Assembly (NCBI GenBank): GCA_902780785.1
Contig: CACZGS010000016.1
Coordinates: forward strand, 1 to 34,181
DNA from: Oscillospiraceae bacterium
GTDB taxonomy: Bacteria; Bacillota; Clostridia; Saccharofermentanales; Saccharofermentanaceae
Direction: 5' to 3'
Length of the DNA: 34,181 bases
The position numbers and the translations under genes are program-made. Positions 23,781 through 31,223 of this stretch are shown piece after piece; the stretch's first letter is position 1; each line of letters opens with the position of its first letter. A model generated the notes under the pieces. It did no database searches. It was not told where the DNA came from and was given only the letters and a program-made list of their open reading frames with translations.

Positions 23781-23800
23781 TTGTCCGCATCTACCCTATA
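23781..23800 (-). promoter_or_regulatory. Shared 5' element of the two sigma genes, copy 1
   Basis: On the minus strand TATAGGGTAGATG-CGGACA begins 36 bases before the sigma-fusion ATG. The other ECF sigma gene has TATAGGGTAGAAGGC-CGGACA at 26582-26602. TATAGG could be a -10 with the rest as initial transcribed sequence, or part of an ECF-type promoter. Confidence 0.45.
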
Positions 23801-23894
23801 GACACATAACAGATGAAGAATGTTCGCAGGTCGGGAAATATTTTTTTGAAAATTTGCGAAAACGTCCCCACAAGGATTATAACACGCAATAACA

Positions 23895-23929
23895 AAGCGT
23901 CCGCCCTCTTCTGCAGAGAACGGACGCTT
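23895..23929 (-). terminator. Terminator after cysK (repeat copy B)
   Basis: Minus strand AAGCGTCCGTTCTC, 7-base loop, GAGGGCGGACGCTT, then TGTTATT: a 14-bp stem with two G-U pairs, 28 bases beyond the cysK stop. Confidence 0.85.
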
Positions 23930-23950
23930 GATTTTTATGGCATATATTCT
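23899..23950 (-). repeat. Hairpin-associated repeat, copy B
   Basis: Second copy of the element at 22309-22359, in the same orientation and in the same position relative to its upstream gene (cysK). The loop differs in length and sequence while the stem arms and the flank on the gene side are conserved. Confidence 0.7.
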
Positions 23951-23957
23951 ATTTAAA

Positions 23958-24890
23958 TTAATCCTGGAATAAAGGTGTTGAGAGATATCTGTCACCTGTG
24001 TCAGGGAGCAATGCTACGATCGTCTTGCCCTTGTTCTCGGGACGCTTAGCGAGCTCGATAGCTGCGAAAAGCGCTGCACCGGATGAGATGCCTACGAGTA
24101 CGCCTTCGCTCTTACCGAGGAGCTTGCCTGTTGCGAATGCATCGTCGTTAGTTACGGGGAATACCTCATCGTAAACGCCGGTATTGAGAACGTCAGGTAC
24201 GAAGCCTGCGCCGATACCCTGGATCTTGTGCGCACCGGCAGTGCCCTTACTCAGAACGGGAGAATCAGCAGGTTCGACTGCTACGACCTTTACAGATGCC
24301 TTCTGTGACTTTAAGAATTCACCTACACCTGTTACTGTTCCGCCTGTGCCTACGCCTGCAACGAAGATATCAACTTCGCCGTCTGTGTCTTCCCAGATTT
24401 CAGGACCTGTAGTCTCTTTGTGAGCCTTCGGATTTGCGGGGTTAACGAACTGGCCTGCGATGATGCTGTCAGGGATCTCCTTCTGGAGTTCCTCAGCCTT
24501 TGCGATTGCACCCTTCATGCCCTTTGAGCCTTCGGTGAGAACGAGCTCTGCACCGTAAGCCTTGATGAGCTGTCTTCTCTCAACGCTCATCGTCTCAGGC
24601 ATTGTGATGATAAGTCTGTAACCCTTAGCTGCCGCTACGGAAGCGAGTCCGATTCCTGTATTACCGCTTGTCGGCTCGATGATTACGCTGCCTTCCTTAA
24701 GTCTGCCGGTAGCTTCTGCGTCCTCGATGATCGCCTTTGCTACACGGTCCTTAACGCTGCCTGCGGGATTGAAATATTCAAGCTTTGCAACGACTTTTGC
24801 TTCAAGGCCTAAAGCCTTCTCAAGATGTGTGAGTTCGAGCAAAGGTGTCTTGCCGATAAGTTGATCTGCGGATGTATAGATTTTAGTCAT
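23958..24890 (-). CDS. cysK: Cysteine synthase A (O-acetylserine sulfhydrylase)
   Basis: A 310-residue PLP enzyme that makes cysteine from O-acetylserine and sulfide. The PLP lysine is Lys47 in [12 protein letters not shown]. The phosphate and substrate loops are [19 protein letters not shown], and the family segments [43 protein letters not shown] and GISSGAAL are all present. Length is typical. CAGGAGGAG precedes the ATG. It lies 60 bases downstream of metY on the same strand with its own probable promoter in the gap, so it may be read both from metY and independently. Confidence 0.96.
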   Translation of the reverse strand: MTKIYTSADQLIGKTPLLELTHLEKALGLEAKVVAKLEYFNPAGSVKDRVAKAIIEDAEATGRLKEGSVIIEPTSGNTGIGLASVAAAKGYRLIITMPETMSVERRQLIKAYGAELVLTEGSKGMKGAIAKAEELQKEIPDSIIAGQFVNPANPKAHKETTGPEIWEDTDGEVDIFVAGVGTGGTVTGVGEFLKSQKASVKVVAVEPADSPVLSKGTAGAHKIQGIGAGFVPDVLNTGVYDEVFPVTNDDAFATGKLLGKSEGVLVGISSGAALFAAIELAKRPENKGKTIVALLPDTGDRYLSTPLFQD

Positions 24891-24924
24891 GGTGATTCTC
24901 CTCCTGTAGCGGATGCTAAATAAG

Positions 24925-24953
24925 ATTATATCAATTTAATTGTGTGGTGTTCA
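24925..24953 (-). promoter_or_regulatory. cysK promoter
   Basis: Minus strand TGAACA (24953-24948), 17 bases, TATAAT (24930-24925) with a TG-n extension (TGATATAAT). It starts within the last codon of metY. Confidence 0.6.
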
Positions 24954-26231
24954 GATGGCAGCGAAGCCCTTTTCGAGGTCGGCAATGATGTCATCGATGT
25001 GCTCTGTACCGATAGAGAGACGGATCGTGTTCTGATAGATGCCTACGTCGTTGAGCTCTTCCTCGGAAAGCTGTGAGTGTGTTGTGCTTGCCGGGTGGAT
25101 AACAAGGCTCTTAACGTCAGCAACGTTAGCAAGGAGTGAGAACAGTTCGAGGTGGTCGATGAAGTCGAATGCTTCCTTCTTGCCGCCCTTTACGTTGAAT
25201 GTGAATATGGAGCCGCCGCCGTTAGGGAAGTACTTCTGATATACTTCGTGATCCGGATGATCTGCAAGTGAAGGATGGAAGACCTTCTCTACCTTCGGAT
25301 GATTTGTGAGGAAGTCCAATACCTTCTTTGTATTCTCGATGTGACGCTCAAGTCTCAAGGACAGAGTCTCTGTGCCCTGGAGGAGCAGGAATGCTGCGAA
25401 AGGTGAGATGGAAGAACCTGTATCTCTTAAGAGGATAGCTCTGATATAAACTGCGAATGCTGCCTTGCCTGCTGCATCTGTGAACTTAACGCCGTGATAG
25501 CTGGGGTTGGGTTCAGAGATCCAGGGATACTTGCCGGAAGCTGCCCAGTCGAAGTTGCCGGAATCAACGATAACGCCGCCCAATGTTGTGCCGTGGCCGC
25601 CGATGAACTTTGTAGCAGAGTGAACTACGATATCTGCACCGTACTCGATAGGTCTGATGAGGTAAGGTGTACCGAATGTGTTGTCGATAACGAGCGGGAT
25701 GCCTGCCTCGTGAGCGATCTTAGCAAGTGCTTCGATATCCGGGATGTCAGATGAAGGGTTGCCGAGTGTCTCAATGTAGAGAGCCTTTGTATTAGGTCTG
25801 ATTGCAGCCTTTACTTCGTCCAGATCATGGATGTTGACAAATGTTGTCTCGATACCATAAAGGGGAAGTGTGTGTGCGAGAAGGTTCTCGGAACCGCCGT
25901 AGATCGTCTTCTGAGCTACGATGTGCTCACCCTTAACTGCGAGAGCTTCGATTACATATGTGATTGCTGCCGCGCCGGATGCAACTGCGAGACCTGCAAC
26001 GCCGCCTTCAAGAGCTGCGATTCTGTCTTCGAAAACGCCCTGTGTGGAGTTTGTGAGTCTGCCGTAGATATTGCCTGCGTCTGCAAGTCCGAAACGTGCT
26101 TCTGCATGAGCTGAGTTACGGAAAACGTAAGAAGTTGTTGCGTAGATCGGCACTGCACGTGCATCGGATGCGGGATCGGGTTGTTCCTGGCCTACGTGGA
26201 GCTGGAGAGTTTCAAATTTATAGTTAGACAT
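24951..26231 (-). CDS. metY: O-acetylhomoserine aminocarboxypropyltransferase (MetY/Cys-Met PLP family)
   Basis: A 426-residue PLP enzyme of the Cys/Met metabolism family. It joins O-acetylhomoserine with sulfide to give homocysteine (or O-acetylserine with sulfide). Motifs: FETLQLHVGQEQPDP at the N-terminus (typical of MetY), IYGRLTNSTQGVFEDRIAALEGG, VIDNTFGTPYLIRPIEYGADIVVHS and PLP Lys208 in SATKFIGGHG. The length of about 425 and internal insert fit MetY better than MetB/MetC. A modest AAAGGAA site lies before the ATG. The gene follows a Cys-rich leader frame by 23 bases and precedes cysK, forming a sulfur-assimilation unit. Confidence 0.94.
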   Translation of the reverse strand: MSNYKFETLQLHVGQEQPDPASDARAVPIYATTSYVFRNSAHAEARFGLADAGNIYGRLTNSTQGVFEDRIAALEGGVAGLAVASGAAAITYVIEALAVKGEHIVAQKTIYGGSENLLAHTLPLYGIETTFVNIHDLDEVKAAIRPNTKALYIETLGNPSSDIPDIEALAKIAHEAGIPLVIDNTFGTPYLIRPIEYGADIVVHSATKFIGGHGTTLGGVIVDSGNFDWAASGKYPWISEPNPSYHGVKFTDAAGKAAFAVYIRAILLRDTGSSISPFAAFLLLQGTETLSLRLERHIENTKKVLDFLTNHPKVEKVFHPSLADHPDHEVYQKYFPNGGGSIFTFNVKGGKKEAFDFIDHLELFSLLANVADVKSLVIHPASTTHSQLSEEELNDVGIYQNTIRLSIGTEHIDDIIADLEKGFAAI

Positions 26232-26254
26232 AATTGTGTTATTCCTTTCTTAAT

Positions 26255-26371
26255 TCAAATAGTTATAGTTGTGCTGTCGGAACAGCGGCTGTTTGAACAA
26301 GAACAACACATTCGTCCACAACGGAAGTTACTGCGAACTAATGACTGGAAATAGAACTTACGGTCGTACAT
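26255..26371 (-). CDS. Cys-rich leader peptide upstream of metY (candidate)
   Basis: A 38-codon frame starts with ATG at 26371 after AGGAGG (9-base spacing) and ends with TGA at 26257-26255, 23 bases before metY. The product starts MYDRKFYFQSLVRSNF and then has RCGRMCCSCSNSRC: five Cys (18, 22, 23, 25, 30), all TGT, in thirteen codons. It has no signal peptide. It lies about 30 bases after a near-consensus promoter and reads in the same direction as the cysteine/homocysteine genes. Analogous Cys-rich attenuator peptides precede sulfur genes in Actinobacteria; a regulatory role here, by ribosome stalling at scarce Cys-tRNA, is inference. A metal-binding microprotein is the alternative. Confidence 0.65.
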   Translation of the reverse strand: MYDRKFYFQSLVRSNFRCGRMCCSCSNSRCSDSTTITI

Positions 26372-26380
26372 AACTTCCGT
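26271..26380 (-). promoter_or_regulatory. RNA structures of the metY leader
   Basis: ACGGAAGTTA (26380-26371, from just after the ribosome binding site to the A of the ATG) is perfectly complementary to TAACTTCCGT (26330-26321, codons 14-17 of the same frame). A second hairpin, GCTGT-TCCG-ACAGC, lies after the Cys codons near the end of the frame. A ribosome paused on the Cys codons would disrupt or free these elements. No T-run follows, so control would be translational. Confidence 0.55.
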
Positions 26381-26406
26381 CCTCCTCTCTCGATTGATTT
26401 TCGCAT

Positions 26407-26435
26407 ATGATAAACGCTATTACCTACTATGTCAA
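26407..26435 (-). promoter_or_regulatory. Promoter of the leader-metY unit
   Basis: Minus strand TTGACA (26435-26430), 17 bases, TATCAT (26412-26407). Transcription would start near 26400, just before the leader-peptide ribosome binding site. Confidence 0.8.
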
Positions 26436-26443
26436 TGGGTTTG

Positions 26444-26458
26444 TGAAAAATTTTTTCA
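26444..26458. promoter_or_regulatory. Palindrome upstream of the metY promoter
   Basis: TGAAAAA-T-TTTTTCA is a perfect 7-1-7 inverted repeat 8 bases upstream of the -35. It may bind a sulfur or metal regulator, but poly-A/T symmetry is weak evidence. Confidence 0.3.
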
Positions 26459-26581
26459 AAATCCCTGAAACGTATACATTTCTTGCATCTATGCCTAATA
26501 TAAAAAGGCAAAATACTATATAAATAACTCGAAAAACTTTTTTATCCGCATTTTGTCACAGATTCGGTTTTCGAATTGTTA

Positions 26582-26602
26582 TATAGGGTAGAAGGCCGGA
26601 CA
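26582..26602 (+). promoter_or_regulatory. Shared 5' element of the two sigma genes, copy 2
   Basis: TATAGGGTAGA followed by AGGC and CGGACA, 82 bases before the ECF sigma ATG. It matches the element at 23800-23781 except for a two- to three-base difference in the middle. An ATTCG-GTTTT-CGAAT inverted repeat lies just upstream. Confidence 0.45.
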
Positions 26603-26663
26603 TGGGGTCCCAAAACAAAGCTGATGGGCGGCCTTCCATAGGAATAGACAAGGAAACAGATAA

Positions 26664-27182
26664 ATGGCATTACCGTCAAAACAGCATGCATTCATTGAAG
26701 ACTGCTATGAACTGTACGAACAGAAGATGTTCCGTGTGGCTCTGGCAATACTGCATGACGAAAAGCTCGCAGAAGACGCCGTACAGGACGCTTTCCTGCA
26801 GCTCATAAGGCATAAGGTCTTCTTCAGAAAAGCAGATTCGGACGACTGCAAGAGATACATTCTGGCAACGATCAAGAACACTTCGATCAACATCTACAAC
26901 AAGAGAAAAAGCGAGAACAGGATCGTCAGCTTCACGGAAAATCTCGAAGCAGTCTGCGGTGATCAGGCTGTGGAGCCGGAATACAAAAACGATACAGGGG
27001 CAGAGTGCACTCCCCTTATGAATTCTCTTCCTGAGAAATACTACGATGTCGTCGAATGCCTTGTCGTAAGAGATTATTCGGTACAGGAAACAGCCGACAG
27101 GCTGGGCATCACAGAGGCAAATGTACGAAAACGCTATGAACGGGCCAAGAAGATGATGCGCCAGGCCATCGAGCAGACTTAA
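26664..27182 (+). CDS. ECF-family RNA polymerase sigma factor
   Basis: A 172-residue sigma factor. Region 2 is at about 8-75 (FIEDCYELYEQKMFRVALAI, DEKLAEDAVQDAFLQL, YILATIKNTSINIYNKRK) and region 4 at about 115-168 (SLPEKYYDVVECLVVRDYSV, QETADRLGITEANVRKRYER). The start is supported by AAGGAAA 9-10 bases before the ATG. The next gene, 52 bases on, encodes a single-helix membrane protein and is the likely anti-sigma factor. The promoter region shares an element with the sigma-fusion gene, so cross-control or a common regulator is possible. The target regulon is unknown. Confidence 0.93.
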   Translation: MALPSKQHAFIEDCYELYEQKMFRVALAILHDEKLAEDAVQDAFLQLIRHKVFFRKADSDDCKRYILATIKNTSINIYNKRKSENRIVSFTENLEAVCGDQAVEPEYKNDTGAECTPLMNSLPEKYYDVVECLVVRDYSVQETADRLGITEANVRKRYERAKKMMRQAIEQT

Positions 27183-27234
27183 AGCCGGAGAACCTCAGGA
27201 CCAGAGGGGAAATCCATAAAACAGGAGATTACTT

Positions 27235-28431
27235 ATGGACAGGAATTTATACAAAGACAATTTCATTCGCGATATCAGCATAGAAGAATTCGACCACATC
27301 ACAGATGGTGTGGCAGATCACGTTTTCTCGGACGAGTATCTCGCGGGGAAGGAATCCATAATGAGAAAAGAAAACGGAACGAAGATAAGTAAATTGGGAA
27401 TAAAGATCGCTGCGGCAGCAGCTGCAGTCGTAGTGGCAACTCCTTTTGTGGTTAATGCGGCAACAGGTGGCGAACTCTTCGACAGGCTCTGGGGCAACGA
27501 AGGAAAGAAGAATGTCGAGAGCCACGTCGAGTCCTTTGTCGAAGAAGGCAAGAAAGATAAGAACGGCAACGACAGTGTTTATACGATTATCTATCCTAAG
27601 ATCGAATATGTCGAATCGGATCCCAAGGACGTTGCACGTCTTCTCGGAGATAAAATGGTAACTACGCCCGTTGTCTGCAAAGTCGGCGAGTACACGGTCA
27701 CAGTAGAAGGTGTCGTAAGAGACGAGAGAGGCCTCGTGGTTGCCTATACGATCGAGAGAGAAGCGGGCGTTGACTGCCTTATCTACAGCCAGCTCGAGAA
27801 CGAGTCCAAAGGGGCTTTCATTAATGACGATCAGAACTTCATTTTCGGGTTCAAGGAAGGCAGCGGAAAGATCTGGGTGGATATGGAACGTTCCACCAAG
27901 ACCAAGCTCTACTGCAGTGAGTATATGCAGGATCTGAACCATGTTTTCGGACCGGATTTCTATCCGCCGGTGACAGATCATCTGACGCTCGAGCTCACCG
28001 AACTTAAGATGACCCGAAATGAGATGTGGAAATACTTCGATGAACACAACGATAACCGCCCTGAAGGCGTGCCCGAATCAGAAGTGGTAAAGGAAAAGAA
28101 GACCTTCAACATCCCTATTGCAGATAAGCTCAATGAGCTTGAATTTACGAGCACCGAGGGCGGCACTATAAAGATCTCGCCTATTGCAATGGAGTGGGAT
28201 GTCAGAGGCAGTACGAAGGCATCTTTGCGCGAGGGATTCACATGGCCCAGGCCGACTATAAAGATCGTTTACAAGGACGGTACTGAGTATCTGGTCTACT
28301 CTGCTGATACCGAAAACGTCGGCTATATTTGCGAATCAGATCATGGTCTTACCGCATTCTTCAACCGTCTTGCCGATACGGAAAATATCACCAAGATCGT
28401 AATCGACGATATGGAATTTACAAAGAAATAA
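27235..28431 (+). CDS. Membrane anti-sigma factor (DUF4179-like)
   Basis: A 398-residue protein: a short cytoplasmic N-terminus (1-50) suited to bind the sigma factor, one membrane helix (about 53-75, ISKLGIKIAAAAAAVVVATP), then about 320 extracytoplasmic residues. The outer region starts ATGGELFDRLWGNEGKK, as in the DUF4179 anti-sigma proteins of Firmicutes, and continues with beta-rich sequence (YTVTVEGVVRDERGLVVAYTIE, HLTLELTELKM). ACAGGAGAT precedes the ATG. It is cotranscribed with the ECF sigma gene, and a terminator follows. The signal sensed is unknown. The family assignment is moderate; the role follows mainly from context. Confidence 0.85.
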   Translation: MDRNLYKDNFIRDISIEEFDHITDGVADHVFSDEYLAGKESIMRKENGTKISKLGIKIAAAAAAVVVATPFVVNAATGGELFDRLWGNEGKKNVESHVESFVEEGKKDKNGNDSVYTIIYPKIEYVESDPKDVARLLGDKMVTTPVVCKVGEYTVTVEGVVRDERGLVVAYTIEREAGVDCLIYSQLENESKGAFINDDQNFIFGFKEGSGKIWVDMERSTKTKLYCSEYMQDLNHVFGPDFYPPVTDHLTLELTELKMTRNEMWKYFDEHNDNRPEGVPESEVVKEKKTFNIPIADKLNELEFTSTEGGTIKISPIAMEWDVRGSTKASLREGFTWPRPTIKIVYKDGTEYLVYSADTENVGYICESDHGLTAFFNRLADTENITKIVIDDMEFTKK

Positions 28432-28453
28432 TATCAGGATAACCGGAATAGAA

Positions 28454-28490
28454 AAACAGGCTGTCTTCTGTATGGAAGGCGGCCTTGTTT
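28454..28490. terminator. Bidirectional terminator
   Basis: AAACAGGCTGTCTTC and GGAAGGCGGCCTTGTTT form a 15-bp stem with one bulge and two G-U pairs. It ends the sigma/anti-sigma operon on the plus strand and, one base from its stop, the NUDIX gene on the minus strand. Confidence 0.8.
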
Positions 28491-28491
28491 C

Positions 28492-28938
28492 TTAAGTCTT
28501 AATACGCCTGATAAATTCCTCCAGATATCCGGTCTGAGTCGGCATGATATTATCGGGAAGCTCATCGATACCAAACCACCTTAAGTCAACACTTTCCTCG
28601 TCATGGAACAGCTCGCCGCTGTACTTCGTAACGATATACACCAGATCCGTATAATAAACTTCATCGTGGTTGGGATAGACAAGATGGACATTTGCTTTTA
28701 CCGTAAAGAATTCAGGCTCTTCAATATCGAGATTTGTCTCTTCCTTTACTTCCCTGTAAAGGCCTGCTTCAGGCTCTTCTCCAAGTTCCAGAGCGCCTCC
28801 CGGCACGCACCACTCACCGGTGTCGGTCCTCTTCTCGAATAAGAGACCTTTGTCCTTATCATAGAGAATGCAGACTACTGCTGCAGACATTATCGGCCTG
28901 TGACCTACCAGTTTTCTTAATTCAGATATATAACTCAT
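28492..28938 (-). CDS. NUDIX hydrolase
   Basis: A 148-residue hydrolase of nucleoside diphosphates linked to another moiety. The Nudix box is complete: GGALELGEE with Gly48 and Glu54, then REVKEETNL with Arg62, Glu63, Glu66 and Glu67, the metal-binding glutamates. CVPGGALELG and the C-terminal LRWFGIDELPDNI are usual for the family. Substrate unknown. AGAGGAAA precedes the ATG. It follows a small membrane-protein gene by 20 bases and is probably cotranscribed with it. Confidence 0.93.
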   Translation of the reverse strand: MSYISELRKLVGHRPIMSAAVVCILYDKDKGLLFEKRTDTGEWCVPGGALELGEEPEAGLYREVKEETNLDIEEPEFFTVKANVHLVYPNHDEVYYTDLVYIVTKYSGELFHDEESVDLRWFGIDELPDNIMPTQTGYLEEFIRRIKT

Positions 28939-28958
28939 TAAGATTTCCTCTCATCAAC

Positions 28959-29504
28959 TCAGTGACACAATACGAGACTCAGCACAAAATAAAGCACAAT
29001 TATAAACAATATATCCAGAACGTACAGCAAACCATACCATTCCATCTTTACCAGGAAAAAAGTAATAAGCGAGCCTATTAACAGGCCGCAAAGTATCGCG
29101 GCAATTCCGGGACCCAGATTCTGGTTAATGATCCTTTCGCGGTCATCATTATATTTCTGCAAAGCCTCTTGCTTTAGTTTTTCAAGCTGATCCTTTTCTT
29201 TAAAATCATCGTATGAAGCGCGAAATGAATTCTTATCCGAATCACTGAAATATACATTTCCGTGTGCAATATCTTCAGGCTTAACAACCGTTCCCGCAGG
29301 CACCGTGACTGTCTTATCGCGGAACGTCCCGGTTATGTCCTTGTTTAACGTCAGCTGCATATTATCGGGTGTCTCAATTAATGCTCCGATATGAGCCAGC
29401 TCATTATCTATGCGGAGATAAACAAACCCGCAAATAGCAAGAACATCAACTATCAGTAATAAGACAGCGATCACTGTTTTTATGTTGATCTCTTTAGTAC
29501 TCAT
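28959..29504 (-). CDS. Small membrane protein of unknown function
   Basis: A 181-residue protein with one N-terminal membrane helix (about residues 9-30), an extracytoplasmic segment of about 100 residues including a charged, coiled-coil-like stretch (FKEKDQLEKLKQEALQKYND), and two C-terminal helices (about 130-152 and 156-179). No family is recognised. The ribosome binding site is weak (GAGGTAGACC, rather distant from the ATG). First gene of a two-gene unit with the NUDIX hydrolase. Confidence 0.75.
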   Translation of the reverse strand: MSTKEINIKTVIAVLLLIVDVLAICGFVYLRIDNELAHIGALIETPDNMQLTLNKDITGTFRDKTVTVPAGTVVKPEDIAHGNVYFSDSDKNSFRASYDDFKEKDQLEKLKQEALQKYNDDRERIINQNLGPGIAAILCGLLIGSLITFFLVKMEWYGLLYVLDILFIIVLYFVLSLVLCH

Positions 29505-29558
29505 ACGTCCCGGTCTACCTCGATCAGATATGCCTTATTGCGCAAACCACTACTACAG

Positions 29559-29567
29559 ATTATATCA
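29559..29567 (-). promoter_or_regulatory. Extended -10 for the gene at 29504
   Basis: Minus strand TGATATAAT (TATAAT 29564-29559), 55 bases before the ATG. The -35 position falls in the preceding terminator hairpin and shows no TTGACA match. Confidence 0.5.
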
Positions 29568-29572
29568 GTAAA

Positions 29573-29598
29573 GATCCCGGAGTACGCACCCCGGGATC
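29573..29598 (-). terminator. Terminator after the histidine kinase gene
   Basis: GATCCCGG, a 10-base loop and CCGGGATC, followed on the minus strand by TTTACTG. The stem of 8 bp is GC-rich; the T-run is short. Confidence 0.7.
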
Positions 29599-29626
29599 CT
29601 GCTTAGATCGATTGTTTTTGCTCTGA

Positions 29627-31222
29627 TCATTTCAGATCCACAGTGCAGATAAACAGGTCATTTTCTGTCTTGATATTGAGCTTGTATCCGAGCATCGCAA
29701 AATCATTCTCTGCGATCGCAAGACCTAACCCCGTTCCGCTGTTCTGCCTTGATGAACTGCCCTTTACAAAAGGCTCTTTAAGCTTGCTTATGTCCTCTAT
29801 CGGTTCTGCCATCACGTTCGTGATCGTAAGCTTGTTCTGATCAAATCTGATAGTGATATCAGTACTCTCTTTTGAATACAGAACTGCATTGTTTATCAGA
29901 TTTCCCACAGCCTGGCGGAAGAGTTCGGGATCCGTATTAAGCTCAGGTGCGCTATCCCCGTCGAACAGCACATTAAGGCCCTTCATGCTTATCTGATGCT
30001 CATTCTCACCGATGATATTCCTGATGATATCACCGGGCTTTACATCGCTCTTATTTACAGGCACGGCCGTATTCTCAGAGCGCGAAAACATCAGGATGCT
30101 GTTCACGATACTGTTCATCTGCGTTGCTTTCTCGCTGATCTTTGCCAGATAGTGTTCGCGGTTGGCCTGATCGATATTGTTTTCGAGGATCTCGGTATAA
30201 GCAACGATGGATGCTATCGGTGTCTTGAGATCATGCGCCATCGCATTGGTTGTCTGACGCCTGTATTCAAAGATCTCGTAGTTGCGTTTGTTTATGTTAT
30301 ATCTGATGGTTGCAGGGACCAGAGCGATGATCAGGGCACCAAGGAAGAGGACGACTATTCCGTTTATTATGTCGTAACCATGAGCCTCAGTGAAAGTTCT
30401 ATATGAAGGAGGTGTTATCTTGTAATACCTTTCGCTCCTGTCATAGGAAGACGAGTAATCATAGTTTATGGCAAATTCACTTTCATCAGGTCTTTCTTCA
30501 TAGCCGATCTTCGTGCCCATGGCATAGTAACCGCCTTCAGAAGCAGCATTATCGCCTTTGAATAAAGTCATTCCTTCAATATCTTCCGGATCAGGCATTA
30601 TCCTCATTCTCATATCAGTAACTGGGTCAGAATCAAATGACGTTACAGATACTGCAACAGGTATGAACGTGCAGTTCTCAAGATCCGCATAAAACTCATC
30701 GCAATAGAAATATATTACAGGTTGTGTTTTTAATCCTTCGAGGTAAAGCAGGTCCGTGTTGGTGCCGCCGAAATTGCAATAGCTGTTTACTTCAGGTGTA
30801 TTAAAGTACTCAAGGTATTTCTCATCAGCTATCTCTAACGTGTAATTCCTGATATCCTTTGCCGAGAAATCTGTGTAGTTCAATATGAGCGTGGATCCGG
30901 CATCGGCAATAAGTTCGTTGTAGTAATAGACTTCCGCACATCGACCGGTCTCGGAATAATGATTAAGAATGACCCACTTGAGCCATACTATTTTCTCTCT
31001 TGTCATATCTTCCTTATCCGTACTGAGAAAGTTACATATTTCAGTCGTCAGATCAGCATCAAGACACACCATATTGCCCCAGGCCCGTTCATAAAAAAGG
31101 TAATACTGGCTCACACCGATAGCCGCGCCGAAACCTCCGACGATTATTAGTGAAACCAACAAGCAGACTGCGTATGTGATTATAAAACTGGGTTTCTTTA
31201 TCTCTTTTTTACGGGTTGCCAT
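29627..31222 (-). CDS. Two-component sensor histidine kinase
   Basis: A 531-residue membrane kinase. Membrane helices at about 14-36 and 285-305 enclose an extracytoplasmic sensor of some 250 residues with no recognised family and several Cys (63, 95, 149, 174, 184). The HisKA domain follows directly: AMAHDLKTPIASIVAYTEIL with the phosphorylated His330. The ATPase domain has the N box NLINNAVLYSKEST, and the G2 box GTGLGLAIAENDFAMLG; D-x-G-x-G is poorly conserved (ISKLKEPFVKGSSSRQ follows a degenerate segment). No HAMP domain is evident. The ATG lies one base after the stop of the response-regulator gene with GGAGGC before it. Confidence 0.93.
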   Translation of the reverse strand: MATRKKEIKKPSFIITYAVCLLVSLIIVGGFGAAIGVSQYYLFYERAWGNMVCLDADLTTEICNFLSTDKEDMTREKIVWLKWVILNHYSETGRCAEVYYYNELIADAGSTLILNYTDFSAKDIRNYTLEIADEKYLEYFNTPEVNSYCNFGGTNTDLLYLEGLKTQPVIYFYCDEFYADLENCTFIPVAVSVTSFDSDPVTDMRMRIMPDPEDIEGMTLFKGDNAASEGGYYAMGTKIGYEERPDESEFAINYDYSSSYDRSERYYKITPPSYRTFTEAHGYDIINGIVVLFLGALIIALVPATIRYNINKRNYEIFEYRRQTTNAMAHDLKTPIASIVAYTEILENNIDQANREHYLAKISEKATQMNSIVNSILMFSRSENTAVPVNKSDVKPGDIIRNIIGENEHQISMKGLNVLFDGDSAPELNTDPELFRQAVGNLINNAVLYSKESTDITIRFDQNKLTITNVMAEPIEDISKLKEPFVKGSSSRQNSGTGLGLAIAENDFAMLGYKLNIKTENDLFICTVDLK

Positions 31223-31223
31223 G

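Noticed and set aside
26465..26490. TGAAAC before the ECF sigma gene as a sigma-W-type -35
   Set aside because: No CGTA-type -10 follows at 16 bases, so the match is likely accidental in AT-rich sequence.
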